This document shows positions 1 to 6,010 of a DNA stretch of 10,105 nucleotides, in pieces. Under the pieces are notes generated by a model. The model was not told the origin of the DNA. It searched no databases and saw nothing but the letters and a program-made list of their open reading frames with translations. Origin of the DNA: a bacterium (GTDB taxonomy: Bacteria > Krumholzibacteriota > Krumholzibacteria > LZORAL124-64-63); assembly GCA_003646045.1 (NCBI GenBank), contig QNDV01000052.1, positions 1 to 10,105 of the forward strand, in the 5' to 3' direction. Made by a program: the position numbers and the translations under genes. Position 1 is the first letter of the stretch, and each line of letters opens with the position of its first letter.

Positions 1-474
1 CCCGCGGGAGTGCGGGTGGTGGACCATCCGGACCGTTTGACCAACCCCGAGGCACTGACCGGCCGGCCGGCGCCGGATGTGGCTTTCCGGGATCTGGACG
101 GCCGGGAATTCCGGCTCTCGGACTACCGGGGAAAGGTTCTTTTCCTGGATGTCTGGGCCACCTGGTGCCCTCCGTGCCGCAGGGAAATGCCCCATATCGA
201 GACTCTCTACAAGGAGTTGGCCGGGGATGGGGTGGCTTTTCTTGCTGTCAGCAGCGAGGCGCCGGCGACCATCCGCCAGTTCCTGACCGGCAAGCCGTAC
301 ACCTTTCCCATCGCCACGGTGTCTGAACGTGATGCGGCCCTGGCGCTGAAGGCTACGAGTATTCCCACGGGACTGGTGATCGATGGTGAAGGTATCGTGC
401 GTGCCCACATGGTGGGGGGACAGACCGAGGCCCAGCTGCGGGCGGCCCTGGCCCGGGCTGGTGTGGGGCACTAG
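1..474 (+). CDS. TlpA/ResA-type thioredoxin-fold protein (5' end outside window)
   Basis: This is a TlpA-like thiol-disulfide oxidoreductase, a family that works outside the cytoplasmic membrane, for example reducing apocytochrome or other exported protein disulfides. Counting from the GTG at 10, the redox motif WCPPC is at residues 52-56, after the usual strand-loop VLFLDVWAT. The family cis-proline is P119 (SIPT), followed by the core strand GLVIDGEG and the late VGGQT turn. The thioredoxin domain is complete (about residues 18-152). The frame is open to base 1, so a signal peptide or membrane anchor probably lies upstream, beyond the window; GTG 10 is only the first in-window start and has no visible ribosome-binding site. 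The TAG stop at 472-474 overlaps the opposing OmpA stop. The family is certain; the specific partner is not. Confidence 0.88.
   Translation, partial: PAGVRVVDHPDRLTNPEALTGRPAPDVAFRDLDGREFRLSDYRGKVLFLDVWATWCPPCRREMPHIETLYKELAGDGVAFLAVSSEAPATIRQFLTGKPYTFPIATVSERDAALALKATSIPTGLVIDGEGIVRAHMVGGQTEAQLRAALARAGVGH
471..474. other. Shared CTAG: overlapping stop codons of convergent genes
   Basis: The palindrome CTAG supplies TAG on the plus strand (472-474) for the TlpA-like gene and TAG on the minus strand (473-471) for the OmpA gene. The two coding regions therefore overlap by four bases with no intergenic space. No hairpin terminator can sit between them, so each transcript must run into the other gene. 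Confidence 0.95.
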
Positions 475-1994
475 CGGATACGGTGCAACTCCACGCGGCG
501 GTTCATGGCACGTCCGGCGGCGGTGTCGTTGGTGGCCCGGGGAACAGCCTCGCCATAGCCGACGGCGCGAACCCGACCCGGATCCACGCCCCGGGCAATC
601 AGGGCGTCGCGGACAGCCATGGCCCTGCGGGTGGAGAGTTCCCGGTTGGCCTCGACGTCGCCCAAGGCGTCGGTATGGCCCCTGATCTCGACCACGGCTT
701 CGGGACGGTCGTTCATTGCCTGCGCCAGATCATCGAGGGTGGCGGCGGAGGTGGCTGTCAGTCTGGCGCTGGAAACGTTGAAGGAGATATCCGGGAGAAC
801 CGTGGTCTGCCCGGGCACGGGCAGGGCTGCAACCACAGCCAGGCCGGGGACTGGAGGCGCAATGACCAGGATGACACAGCCATCGGCATCAACCTCGCTG
901 CCGACCGGCGTCTGGTCGCACTTGTCCTGGCTGTCCGGTACACCGTCGCCGTCGTTGTCGGCTTCGGGACAGCCATCGTGGTCTTCAAAGCCGTCCAGGT
1001 CCTCGGCCACGTCGGGACAGGAGTCGCGGTCGTCGGGGATGCCGTCCCCGTCATTGTCGATATCGGGACAGCCATCGTCGTCCTGGTAACCATCGGGGTC
1101 CTCGGCCACATCCGGGCAACCATCGGTGGCGTCGGGTACGCCGTCGCCGTCATTGTCGGTATCGGGACAACCGTCATTGTCCTCGAACCCGTCGGGATCC
1201 TCGGCGGACTCCGGGCAGGCGTCGTAGGCGTTGGGTATGCCGTCGGCATCGCTGTCGTCGCTGCTGAACCAGAACGTGAAGCCCACGAAACCTTCGACAT
1301 TGAAGGTGTTGGCGTCCACGTGCTCCGGCCCCCAGATGGAGCTCAGCCCGATGTTGTCGCGGTCGACGCCGGGCAGCCAGTGGACGCGCCCACCCAGATC
1401 CAGGCTCCAGCTGTCTCCCAGGGTCCATGCCAGACCCCCGGCCGCCGTCATCGTGAATTCCGTACCCTCCAGATCGACCAGTTTGCCCGACGTGTCGTAG
1501 CCCACTGCGGGCTCGCCGACCGGGATCGTACCCACTTCCTCGCCGGTCTTGTCCAGGGCCTTCGAGGAGGTTATGGCCACCCCTGCTCCCAGCCAGGGTG
1601 ACAGGGTGGCAGCCGGTGAAAAAATCCGCTGCAGTCGCACGGAGGGTTGTGACATGACGGTGTAGAAGGGTGCGCCACTGTCGGTGCTCCAGCCGGCATC
1701 CTGGCCGGGCTGGCCCACGCCGGCGCGCACGTAGCCGTAGCGGAACGCGAACTGGAGGTTCCAGGCATCGTTGAGGCGCCGGTCCAGGTGGATGGCCCCG
1801 AACTGGTCGACGTTGCTGTAGTCCCGATCACCACCGGTGAGCTTCATCAGGCCCGTTTCCAGGCCCAGGCCCCAGCGGCCCGTGCGGTCCCGGGACACTT
1901 CGGTGCCTGCCGACACCTGGCCGGTAGCCATCATCAACAACAGCAGGGTCACCAGGCAGCGGAACATTCCGCGCCACGTTGCATCGACAATCAT
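471..1994 (-). CDS. OmpA-family outer-membrane protein with thrombospondin type-3 calcium-binding repeats
   Basis: This is a predicted outer-membrane protein that ties the outer membrane to peptidoglycan. Residues 1-29 form a signal peptide (hydrophobic core VTLLLLMMATG, cleavage after VSA). Residues 30-245 are aromatic, alternating beta-barrel sequence. Residues 246-373 hold DxDxDG-rich TSP type-3 repeats that should bind calcium, with eight cysteines (260 to 373) in CP...GCP pairs. A Pro/Val-rich linker leads to the OmpA C-terminal domain (about 401-507) with GHTDALGD at 439-446, NRELSTRRA at 450-458 and NRRVE at 498-502. The ATG at 1994 has GGAGG five bases upstream. ATG 1967 would give a cleaner signal peptide but has a weaker site. 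The architecture matches OprF-like and TSP3-OmpA porin-like proteins. Its role is probably envelope integrity; a specific function is not visible. Confidence 0.93.
   Translation of the reverse strand: MIVDATWRGMFRCLVTLLLLMMATGQVSAGTEVSRDRTGRWGLGLETGLMKLTGGDRDYSNVDQFGAIHLDRRLNDAWNLQFAFRYGYVRAGVGQPGQDAGWSTDSGAPFYTVMSQPSVRLQRIFSPAATLSPWLGAGVAITSSKALDKTGEEVGTIPVGEPAVGYDTSGKLVDLEGTEFTMTAAGGLAWTLGDSWSLDLGGRVHWLPGVDRDNIGLSSIWGPEHVDANTFNVEGFVGFTFWFSSDDSDADGIPNAYDACPESAEDPDGFEDNDGCPDTDNDGDGVPDATDGCPDVAEDPDGYQDDDGCPDIDNDGDGIPDDRDSCPDVAEDLDGFEDHDGCPEADNDGDGVPDSQDKCDQTPVGSEVDADGCVILVIAPPVPGLAVVAALPVPGQTTVLPDISFNVSSARLTATSAATLDDLAQAMNDRPEAVVEIRGHTDALGDVEANRELSTRRAMAVRDALIARGVDPGRVRAVGYGEAVPRATNDTAAGRAMNRRVELHRIR
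927..1223 (-). repeat. Three in-frame 99-bp tandem repeats encoding TSP3 units
   Basis: Codons 258-356 of the OmpA-family gene are three consecutive 33-residue units of the form DxCPxxAEDxDGxxDxDGCPxxDNDGDGxPDxx, followed by a degenerate partial unit to residue 373. The 99-bp period is visible in the DNA through the recurring core that encodes NDGDG(V/I)PD. Coding tandem repeats of this kind can expand or contract by recombination without breaking the frame. Confidence 0.9.
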
Positions 1995-2124
1995 GTGAAC
2001 CTCCGGCGCACATCCTAGTCATCACGAAAGTATCATGCAATGTACAGTTGCAACGGGGCGAGAGATTCCTGATACTGGGTTGGACAAGGACGTTGCTCAG
2101 CTTTCCCTACTCGCCGGAAAGTGA
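1995..2124. promoter_or_regulatory. Divergent control region between the OmpA and DinB-like genes
   Basis: These 130 bases separate two divergent genes and must hold both promoters. The OmpA ribosome-binding site is at 2000-2004 (GGAGG on the minus strand). An inverted repeat TGCAA-N7-TTGCA spans 2036-2052 with TGTACA inside its spacer; it overlaps the candidate plus-strand -35 box and could be an operator. No convincing minus-strand -35/-10 pair was found; the best -10-like string is TGATACT near 2027-2033, without a good -35. Confidence 0.5.
2048..2076 (+). promoter_or_regulatory. Candidate sigma-70 promoter for the DinB-like gene
   Basis: A -35-like TTGCAA (2048-2053) is followed after exactly 17 bases by GATACT (2071-2076), preceded by T. 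Each box matches the consensus at four of six positions. Transcription would begin near 2083, about 40 bases before the gene. The match is moderate, so this is a proposal only. Confidence 0.35.
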
Positions 2125-2610
2125 TTGACTGAATTGAAACACTGGCAAACCCTGGCCGACGCTCTTCTGGATGAGGATCGGATTCTGCGCCGCCGCATCA
2201 CTACCTTGCCCTCGGACCTGCTGGCAGTCCACGGACCCGAGGGAGCCCTCAGTTTCCAGGAGACCCTGGCCCATATCGCCTATTGGGACGACTTTACCGT
2301 CAAATTCTTCAGTGCCAAGCTTGACCCCGCACAGCCGTCGCTCGAGCCGCCGGGGGATTTCATGGACCGCAGCGAGGCGGTCATCAATGCCGCGGCCGAA
2401 TTGCCATTTACCGATGTCCTGGCTCGATATCTGGAGGCCACCGGTGCCCTGGTGGGTTTCATCAGTCGCCACTGGGATGAACTCAACGAGAAGGAGCGGC
2501 GGGATTTCTGGGTGCCGCTGAAGCATCGACGACATCACCGCATAGCCCTGTTCCGGTCACTCGATCTGATTGATGGCGTCATCGAAACCGAATTGGCCTC
2601 CGGCGCTTGA
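2125..2610 (+). CDS. DinB-superfamily four-helix-bundle protein (DfsB/ClbS-like)
   Basis: The 161-residue protein matches the DinB/YfiT fold by pattern. Helix 2 carries the typical AHIAYWDDF segment (H50, W54) and the last helix carries KHRRHHRIALF (H134, H137, H138). H50 with the HxxxH pair H134/H138 would form the family's metal-binding triad. Members include thiol S-transferases (bacillithiol or mycothiol dependent), the colibactin-resistance protein ClbS and DNA-damage-induced proteins of unknown role; the substrate here cannot be told. The start is TTG 2125: a TGA lies directly before it in frame (2122-2124), so no longer form exists. GGAAAG at 2116-2121 is a close, modest ribosome-binding site; TTG 2134 is an alternative. 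It is transcribed alone and ends shortly before a shared terminator. Confidence 0.78.
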   Translation: MTELKHWQTLADALLDEDRILRRRITTLPSDLLAVHGPEGALSFQETLAHIAYWDDFTVKFFSAKLDPAQPSLEPPGDFMDRSEAVINAAAELPFTDVLARYLEATGALVGFISRHWDELNEKERRDFWVPLKHRRHHRIALFRSLDLIDGVIETELASGA

Positions 2611-2656
2611 TCGCGGATTTGCAATAAGGGCACCATAAGCCATCCTGGCAAAGCAA

Positions 2657-2688
2657 AACATCCGGACCCCGCCGAGGGTCCGGATGTT
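2657..2688. terminator. Intrinsic terminator, probably bidirectional
   Basis: A perfect 13-bp inverted repeat has arms at 2657-2669 (AACATCCGGACCC) and 2676-2688, around a six-base loop. Read on the minus strand the stem is followed by a T-rich run (GTTTTGCTTT), so it should end the peptide/ABC-transporter transcript. On the plus strand the tail (CTGTTCT) is weaker but can still serve the DinB-like gene. It lies between two convergent genes, 43 bases after the peptide stop. Confidence 0.85.
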
Positions 2689-2731
2689 CTGTTCTGACGC
2701 TACTCGAACAATTGCTTCACACGAAGCAAAT

Positions 2732-2893
2732 CTATTCCATACGCAGCTTCTGATCCGTCACGATGCGAATGGGCAACGGCGGGAAATCATCGCCGCCTTT
2801 GCCACCACCACCACCGTTGTTGTAGTTGCCGAAGACACCCAAGGCAACAGTGCGTGTCACGACCGTCGGCTTCGCGTAGACCTTCTTACTCAT
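2732..2893 (-). CDS. 53-aa glycine-rich peptide, candidate RiPP (lasso-like) precursor
   Basis: I do not recognise this as a named peptide. The ATG at 2893 is set by GGAGGA at 2901-2906, seven bases upstream, and by a strong promoter whose start point (about 2983) excludes the longer TTG form at 2989. The N-terminus MSKKVYAKPTVV contains YxxPxV (Y6, P9, V11), like the YxxPxL leader motif bound by PqqD-type recognition domains in lasso-peptide precursors. After a short VALGVFG stretch comes NYNN, five glycines (27-31), K32, G33-G34 and D35-D36, then a charged tail with FPPLP. It has no cysteine and few Ser/Thr in the second half, which argues against a lanthipeptide or sactipeptide. The usual Thr at leader position -2 of lasso precursors is missing, and no maturation enzyme lies in the window. 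The gene itself is well supported; the RiPP role is inference. Confidence 0.72.
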   Translation of the reverse strand: MSKKVYAKPTVVTRTVALGVFGNYNNGGGGGKGGDDFPPLPIRIVTDQKLRME

Positions 2894-2900
2894 GATGCAT

Positions 2901-2906
2901 TCCTCC
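2901..2906 (-). promoter_or_regulatory. Ribosome-binding site of the 53-aa peptide gene
   Basis: On the minus strand GGAGGA is followed by seven bases and ATG 2893. This near-ideal site decides the start in favour of the 53-aa product over the in-frame 85-aa extension, which begins at a TTG inside the promoter. Confidence 0.85.
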
Positions 2907-2989
2907 AGCTCCCTGCGGGTTGCTACGCCCTCAAGTCTTCCCCTGGTTGAATTTCTCCCTCGTTGCTGATCTTTTTCTAGTGCTTTCAA

Positions 2990-3018
2990 AGTATATCCGA
3001 TACAGCATCAAACGTCAA
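2990..3018 (-). promoter_or_regulatory. Strong sigma-70 promoter of the peptide gene
   Basis: On the minus strand TTGACG (3018-3013) is followed after exactly 17 bases by TATACT (2995-2990). Each box differs from consensus at one position and the spacing is optimal. Transcription should start near 2983, giving a leader of about 90 bases before ATG 2893. The promoter sits in an AT-rich patch directly after the ABC-transporter stop codon, so the peptide can be expressed separately from and more strongly than the exporter. Confidence 0.75.
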
Positions 3019-3021
3019 CAG

Positions 3022-3036
3022 TTTACTACCGGTAAA
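3022..3036. promoter_or_regulatory. Small inverted repeat upstream of the peptide promoter (possible operator)
   Basis: TTTAC (3022-3026) and GTAAA (3032-3036) form an inverted repeat around five bases; a nested perfect palindrome TACCGGTA covers 3027-3034. It lies three bases upstream of the -35 box, a place where activators often bind. It is short, so chance cannot be excluded. Confidence 0.25.
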
Positions 3037-3039
3037 TGG

Positions 3040-4812
3040 CTACTTGGGGATCCCTTCAACCTGGAGACCGTACAGATGGTGGTACACGCTCTCATTGGCC
3101 ATTAGTTCCTCGTGGGTGCCATCTTCGAGAATCACGCCGCAGTCCAGCACCAGGATCCGGTCCAGGTCCCGCACCAGCGAAAAACGGTGGCTGATGACAA
3201 TGGTTGTTCTCCCATGCATGAGTTCACGCATGGTGCGGCGGATGTGATCCTCGGCGGCGGCATCCAGGGCGCTGGTGGGCTCGTCGAGGATGAGGATGCC
3301 TGGGTCGCGCAGAAAAGCCCGTGCCAGGGCGATACGCTGCCGCTGGCCGCCGCTCAGGCGGGAGCCGCGCTCACCGCAGGGCGAATCCAGGCCCGCGGGC
3401 AGGTCGGTGACGAAGTCCAGGACACCGGCCCGGGCAGCAGCTTCCCGGATCGCCTCCTGGTCCGCGCCCTCCAGTCCGAAGCGGATATTCTCGGCCACGC
3501 TCAGATCGTGCAACAGGGGCTCCTGGGCCACAAAAGCCATGTGCGAGCGCAGGTCGGCCAGTTCGAAGTCCACGTAGGGACGATCGTCCAGGCGTAATTC
3601 ACCCCCGGTGGGCCGGAACAGTCCCATCACCAGGCCGACGAGGGTGGTCTTGCCCGAACCGGACACACCCACAATGCCCAGACGTTGGCCTGCCGGTATG
3701 ACCAGGTCCACTCCCGAGAGAATGGATTCCGCGGGGTATTCGGGATAGGCGAAGCTGACTTTCCGCAGAGCCACGGCCACAGCGCCGTGCTTCGGCGGTG
3801 GAACGGCGGCGTCCGGCATCCGCTCGGTCTGTTGCGCGAAGATATCATCCAGGCGCCCGGCTGCAGCCACCGCACCCTGTGCCGACCCGAATAGGCCCGT
3901 CAGTGATGAGAGTGGAATGGCGACCCGGAAGGCGAGCAGCAGGAAGGTCACCAGTTCGCCGTTGCTGGTAGCACCCCGGGCAGCCATGGCGAAACCGTAG
4001 ACGACAATAACTATCAGGCAGATCCACAAGCTGATCTGGATAGATGATTCGAGTGCCGCCGAAAGCCAGGCGCGGCGGATGCCCGCATCACGATAACCCT
4101 CTACGCGTCGGGCGAAACGCCGGTTCTCGTGATTCTGGTTGTTGTATACCTTCAGGCCCCGGATGTCCGCCACTGCCTCCTGGACGTGGCTGGTGATACG
4201 GCCCATCTCGTCGTACATGGTTCGCGACAGGCTTTGGAGCCGCCGGCCAAAGACCCGCACCAGCAGGATCGTGGCCGGGATGAGCAGTACCACCACCACG
4301 GTCAGGCGCGGGTTGATGCCCACCATGAGCACCAGGGCCCCGGCCAGGGTCAGGACCGCTCGCACCAGGCTGACCAGGCCGGAGGTGAGCAGATACTGGA
4401 TGCTGCCCACATCACTGGTCACCCGACTGGACAGGTCACCGGCCCGCTGACCCGTAAAAAACAGGGCGGGCAGTTCGAGCAGGTGGGCGAACAGGCGCTT
4501 GCGCAGGCGGGTCACCGTGCGCATACCCAGGCGTGCCGATACTACCGCGAAAAAGAACGTGCCAACCAACTGGGCCACCAGGAGAACAGCCATCAGCACG
4601 ATGGTACCGCGGGTTGCGGCGGTGGCACCTTCGCCCAGGGCGTCCACCAGCCTGCCGGCGGCCAGGGGTACGGCCAGGCCCAGGCCGGTGGCCGTCAACA
4701 TTAGTAGCATGGCCAGGGTCAAATCGCGGGCCTGCCCCCGCAGCAGGTCCAGGTAGGGGCGCAGTGCCGACAGGCCCAGTTGGCCCGCGGTCTTGGTGTC
4801 GGTGCTGCTCAA
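3040..4812 (-). CDS. Type I ABC exporter half-transporter (membrane and ATPase domains fused)
   Basis: This is a 590-residue MsbA/BmrA-type exporter, expected to act as a homodimer in the inner membrane. Residues 20-310 contain about six membrane segments (roughly 32-50, 70-93, 143-165, 168-190, 255-278, 284-305). Residues about 345-590 are the ATPase: Walker A GVSGSGKTT (382-390), Q-loop Q430, signature LSGGQ (486-490), Walker B ILILDE (506-511), D-loop SALD (514-517) and H-loop H542. All catalytic residues are present. There is no N-terminal C39 peptidase domain, so it should not cleave double-glycine leaders. The TTG at 4812 is chosen because AGGAGGG (4824-4818) lies five bases upstream; the frame stays open to 5259 only as a shadow of the divergent gene. 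The substrate may be the adjacent peptide, a lipid or a glycan intermediate; sequence does not decide. Confidence 0.92.
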   Translation of the reverse strand: MSSTDTKTAGQLGLSALRPYLDLLRGQARDLTLAMLLMLTATGLGLAVPLAAGRLVDALGEGATAATRGTIVLMAVLLVAQLVGTFFFAVVSARLGMRTVTRLRKRLFAHLLELPALFFTGQRAGDLSSRVTSDVGSIQYLLTSGLVSLVRAVLTLAGALVLMVGINPRLTVVVVLLIPATILLVRVFGRRLQSLSRTMYDEMGRITSHVQEAVADIRGLKVYNNQNHENRRFARRVEGYRDAGIRRAWLSAALESSIQISLWICLIVIVVYGFAMAARGATSNGELVTFLLLAFRVAIPLSSLTGLFGSAQGAVAAAGRLDDIFAQQTERMPDAAVPPPKHGAVAVALRKVSFAYPEYPAESILSGVDLVIPAGQRLGIVGVSGSGKTTLVGLVMGLFRPTGGELRLDDRPYVDFELADLRSHMAFVAQEPLLHDLSVAENIRFGLEGADQEAIREAAARAGVLDFVTDLPAGLDSPCGERGSRLSGGQRQRIALARAFLRDPGILILDEPTSALDAAAEDHIRRTMRELMHGRTTIVISHRFSLVRDLDRILVLDCGVILEDGTHEELMANESVYHHLYGLQVEGIPK

Positions 4813-4817
4813 GTCGT

Positions 4818-4824
4818 CCCTCCT
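4818..4824 (-). promoter_or_regulatory. Ribosome-binding site fixing the TTG start of the ABC exporter
   Basis: AGGAGGG on the minus strand is an excellent Shine-Dalgarno sequence five bases before TTG 4812. It yields a protein of the usual family length beginning SSTDTKTAG and rules out the long upstream extension. Confidence 0.85.
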
Positions 4825-4956
4825 GCGGCTGCGTGTTCGGGGCAGAGCCTGCCGCCTTTCGGCGAGGTGTGCAAGTCCAGTGTGCAGCCCGGTGTACAAT
4901 TCCCGTGGGCAAGCCGGTGGGTAGCCGGTGGACGGGGTGGGCCCCGCCGCGTTACC

Positions 4957-4984
4957 TTGCCAGCGATACGATCCTTGGTATGAT
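4957..4984 (+). promoter_or_regulatory. Candidate sigma-70 promoter for the SGNH-like/GT4/CapK unit
   Basis: TTGCCA (4957-4962) and TATGAT (4979-4984) are separated by 16 bases; each matches the consensus at five of six positions. Transcription would start near 4991, about 50 bases before the first gene. No terminator lies between this point and 8505, so it could drive all three plus-strand genes. Confidence 0.5.
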
Positions 4985-5037
4985 GTTCCCGGTATGCTGT
5001 TGTCACAGATTGTTAGCGGCCGCGCCAGGGCGGCGTC

Positions 5038-5958
5038 ATGGGGAGTGCCATGTCCTTCGGATCCATGGTATCGATCAGTGTCCTGACCGCCCTTGCCGCG
5101 GTGGTGATTCCGGTACCGGAAGCCGGCGCCGACCCTGGGGAGAAGCCCGTGCAGTTTCTTTTCATCCACCATTCCTGCGGCGGACAGTTGCTGGCCGCAC
5201 CCGGACCCAATGACGGTGGCCACGCCGATACGGGTGATCGCTGCATCTATGTCAGTCATCCCAACGGCGGCGGCCTGCGGGCCGACCTCGAGGCGGCGGG
5301 CTTAGCGGTGAACGAGGCCTCGTACGGTTCGATTGTCGGCGAGGACACGGATATCTGCCATTGGCACGCCAAGTTTCGCGACGGCATGGACCGCATCGTA
5401 CGCACCCGTCGACAGGATGAGCTGTTGCCCGAGGGCCTGACCAACCAGGTGGTGGCTTTCAAGTCGTGCTTTCCCAACAATGACTTCACTGGCGAGGGCA
5501 CGGAGCCCGGTGATCCCGATTCCTGCGAATTGACCGTGGCCAATGCCAAGGCGGCCTACCGCGCGCTGCTGCCATCGCTGGCCGCCCGCCCGGAGGTGCT
5601 TTTCGTGGCCTTCACGGCGCCACCCATGGCCGAACCCAAGCCGGTGGGTCTGAAACAGAAGATCAAGGCCCTGTTCTCGGGCCGGCCCCGGCAGGCCGAG
5701 TGGGCCCGGGCCTTCAATGCCTGGCTGGTTGACGCGCAGAACGGTTGGCTGGCTGACCACGGTCCGGGCAATATCGTGGTCTTCGATCACTACGACATCC
5801 TGACCGGACACGGCGAGACGGACTGGTCTGCCTATCCTTCCCGCGACGGCCGGGACAGCCATCCCAACGGTGAAGGCAACCGGGAAGCGGCCCGTGCCTT
5901 CGTCCCTTTCATCGAGCAGGCCCTGACGCGGTTCGCCGACAAGGCCGGTCAATCATGA
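5038..5958 (+). CDS. Secreted SGNH-hydrolase-like protein
   Basis: The 306-residue product is a predicted exported protein of SGNH/GDSL type, a fold used by esterases and by enzymes that add or remove acetyl groups on glycans. A hydrophobic N-terminus ends near EAGA (residues 28-31), fitting a signal peptide although with few basic residues. The candidate nucleophile block is FIHHSCGG (S46); an Asn-rich block FPNND is at 145-149; the C-terminal acid/base block is DSHPN (D273, H275), followed by the usual G. Five mature cysteines (47, 69, 107, 144, 163) suggest disulfides. Two starts fit: ATG 5038 (AGGG seven bases upstream) and ATG 5050 (GGGAG four bases upstream). It lies 52 bases before a glycosyltransferase, so modification of an exported glycan is plausible. 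The fold is inferred from motifs; the substrate is unknown. Confidence 0.68.
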   Translation: MGSAMSFGSMVSISVLTALAAVVIPVPEAGADPGEKPVQFLFIHHSCGGQLLAAPGPNDGGHADTGDRCIYVSHPNGGGLRADLEAAGLAVNEASYGSIVGEDTDICHWHAKFRDGMDRIVRTRRQDELLPEGLTNQVVAFKSCFPNNDFTGEGTEPGDPDSCELTVANAKAAYRALLPSLAARPEVLFVAFTAPPMAEPKPVGLKQKIKALFSGRPRQAEWARAFNAWLVDAQNGWLADHGPGNIVVFDHYDILTGHGETDWSAYPSRDGRDSHPNGEGNREAARAFVPFIEQALTRFADKAGQS

Positions 5959-5999
5959 GTCCCGGCCCGCGGGCTACGATGGGGTACAAACCGTTGTCC

Positions 6000-6003
6000 G
6001 GAG
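6000..6003 (+). promoter_or_regulatory. Ribosome-binding site fixing the TTG start of the first GT4 gene
   Basis: GGAG lies seven bases before TTG 6011. The nearby ATG at 6006 reads into TGA after one codon, so TTG is the real start; the product then begins MKLAICSQG, a normal first beta-strand for a GT-B enzyme. Confidence 0.75.
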
Positions 6004-6010
6004 ACATGCT

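Larger units (their letters stand above)
4813..5037. promoter_or_regulatory. Divergent intergenic region between the ABC exporter and SGNH-like genes
   Basis: About 225 bases hold the starts of two divergent units. The plus-strand promoter candidate is listed separately. On the minus strand a short hairpin, CGCC-GAAA-GGCG (4864-4853), with a GNRA-type loop lies in the exporter leader about 30 bases before its ribosome-binding site. A direct repeat AGCCGGTGG occurs twice within 4912-4932. I found no clear minus-strand promoter and no open reading frame with a credible start. Confidence 0.5.

Noticed and set aside
876..1259. CRISPR-like or non-coding repeat array
   Set aside because: The 99-bp units are in frame, adjoin directly without spacers and encode TSP3 calcium-binding repeats.
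483..1601. 372-residue plus-strand reading frame
   Set aside because: It is a mirror of the OmpA/TSP3 gene; GAT/GAC-rich repeats read as valine- and glycine-rich nonsense with no domain pattern.
2732..2893. Firm naming as a lasso peptide
   Set aside because: The leader lacks the Thr at -2, and neither the B nor the C maturation protein is in the window; only the YxxPxV motif and a possible ring spacing support it.
2894..2989. 85-residue form of the small peptide
   Set aside because: Its TTG start lies just beside the -10 box and upstream of the expected transcription start; ATG 2893 has an ideal ribosome-binding site.
4129..4704. 191-residue plus-strand reading frame over the ABC exporter
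   Set aside because: Gln/His-rich shadow of the transmembrane coding region with no ribosome-binding site and no recognisable domain.
4813..5259. N-terminal extension of the ABC exporter to 739 residues
   Set aside because: The extension is antisense to the SGNH-like gene, has no transporter-like sequence and ignores the strong ribosome-binding site at 4818-4824 before TTG 4812.
5965..5974. Palindrome GCCCGCGGGC after the SGNH-like gene as a terminator
   Set aside because: It has no loop and no following T run, so it cannot form an intrinsic terminator; the next gene is probably in the same transcript.
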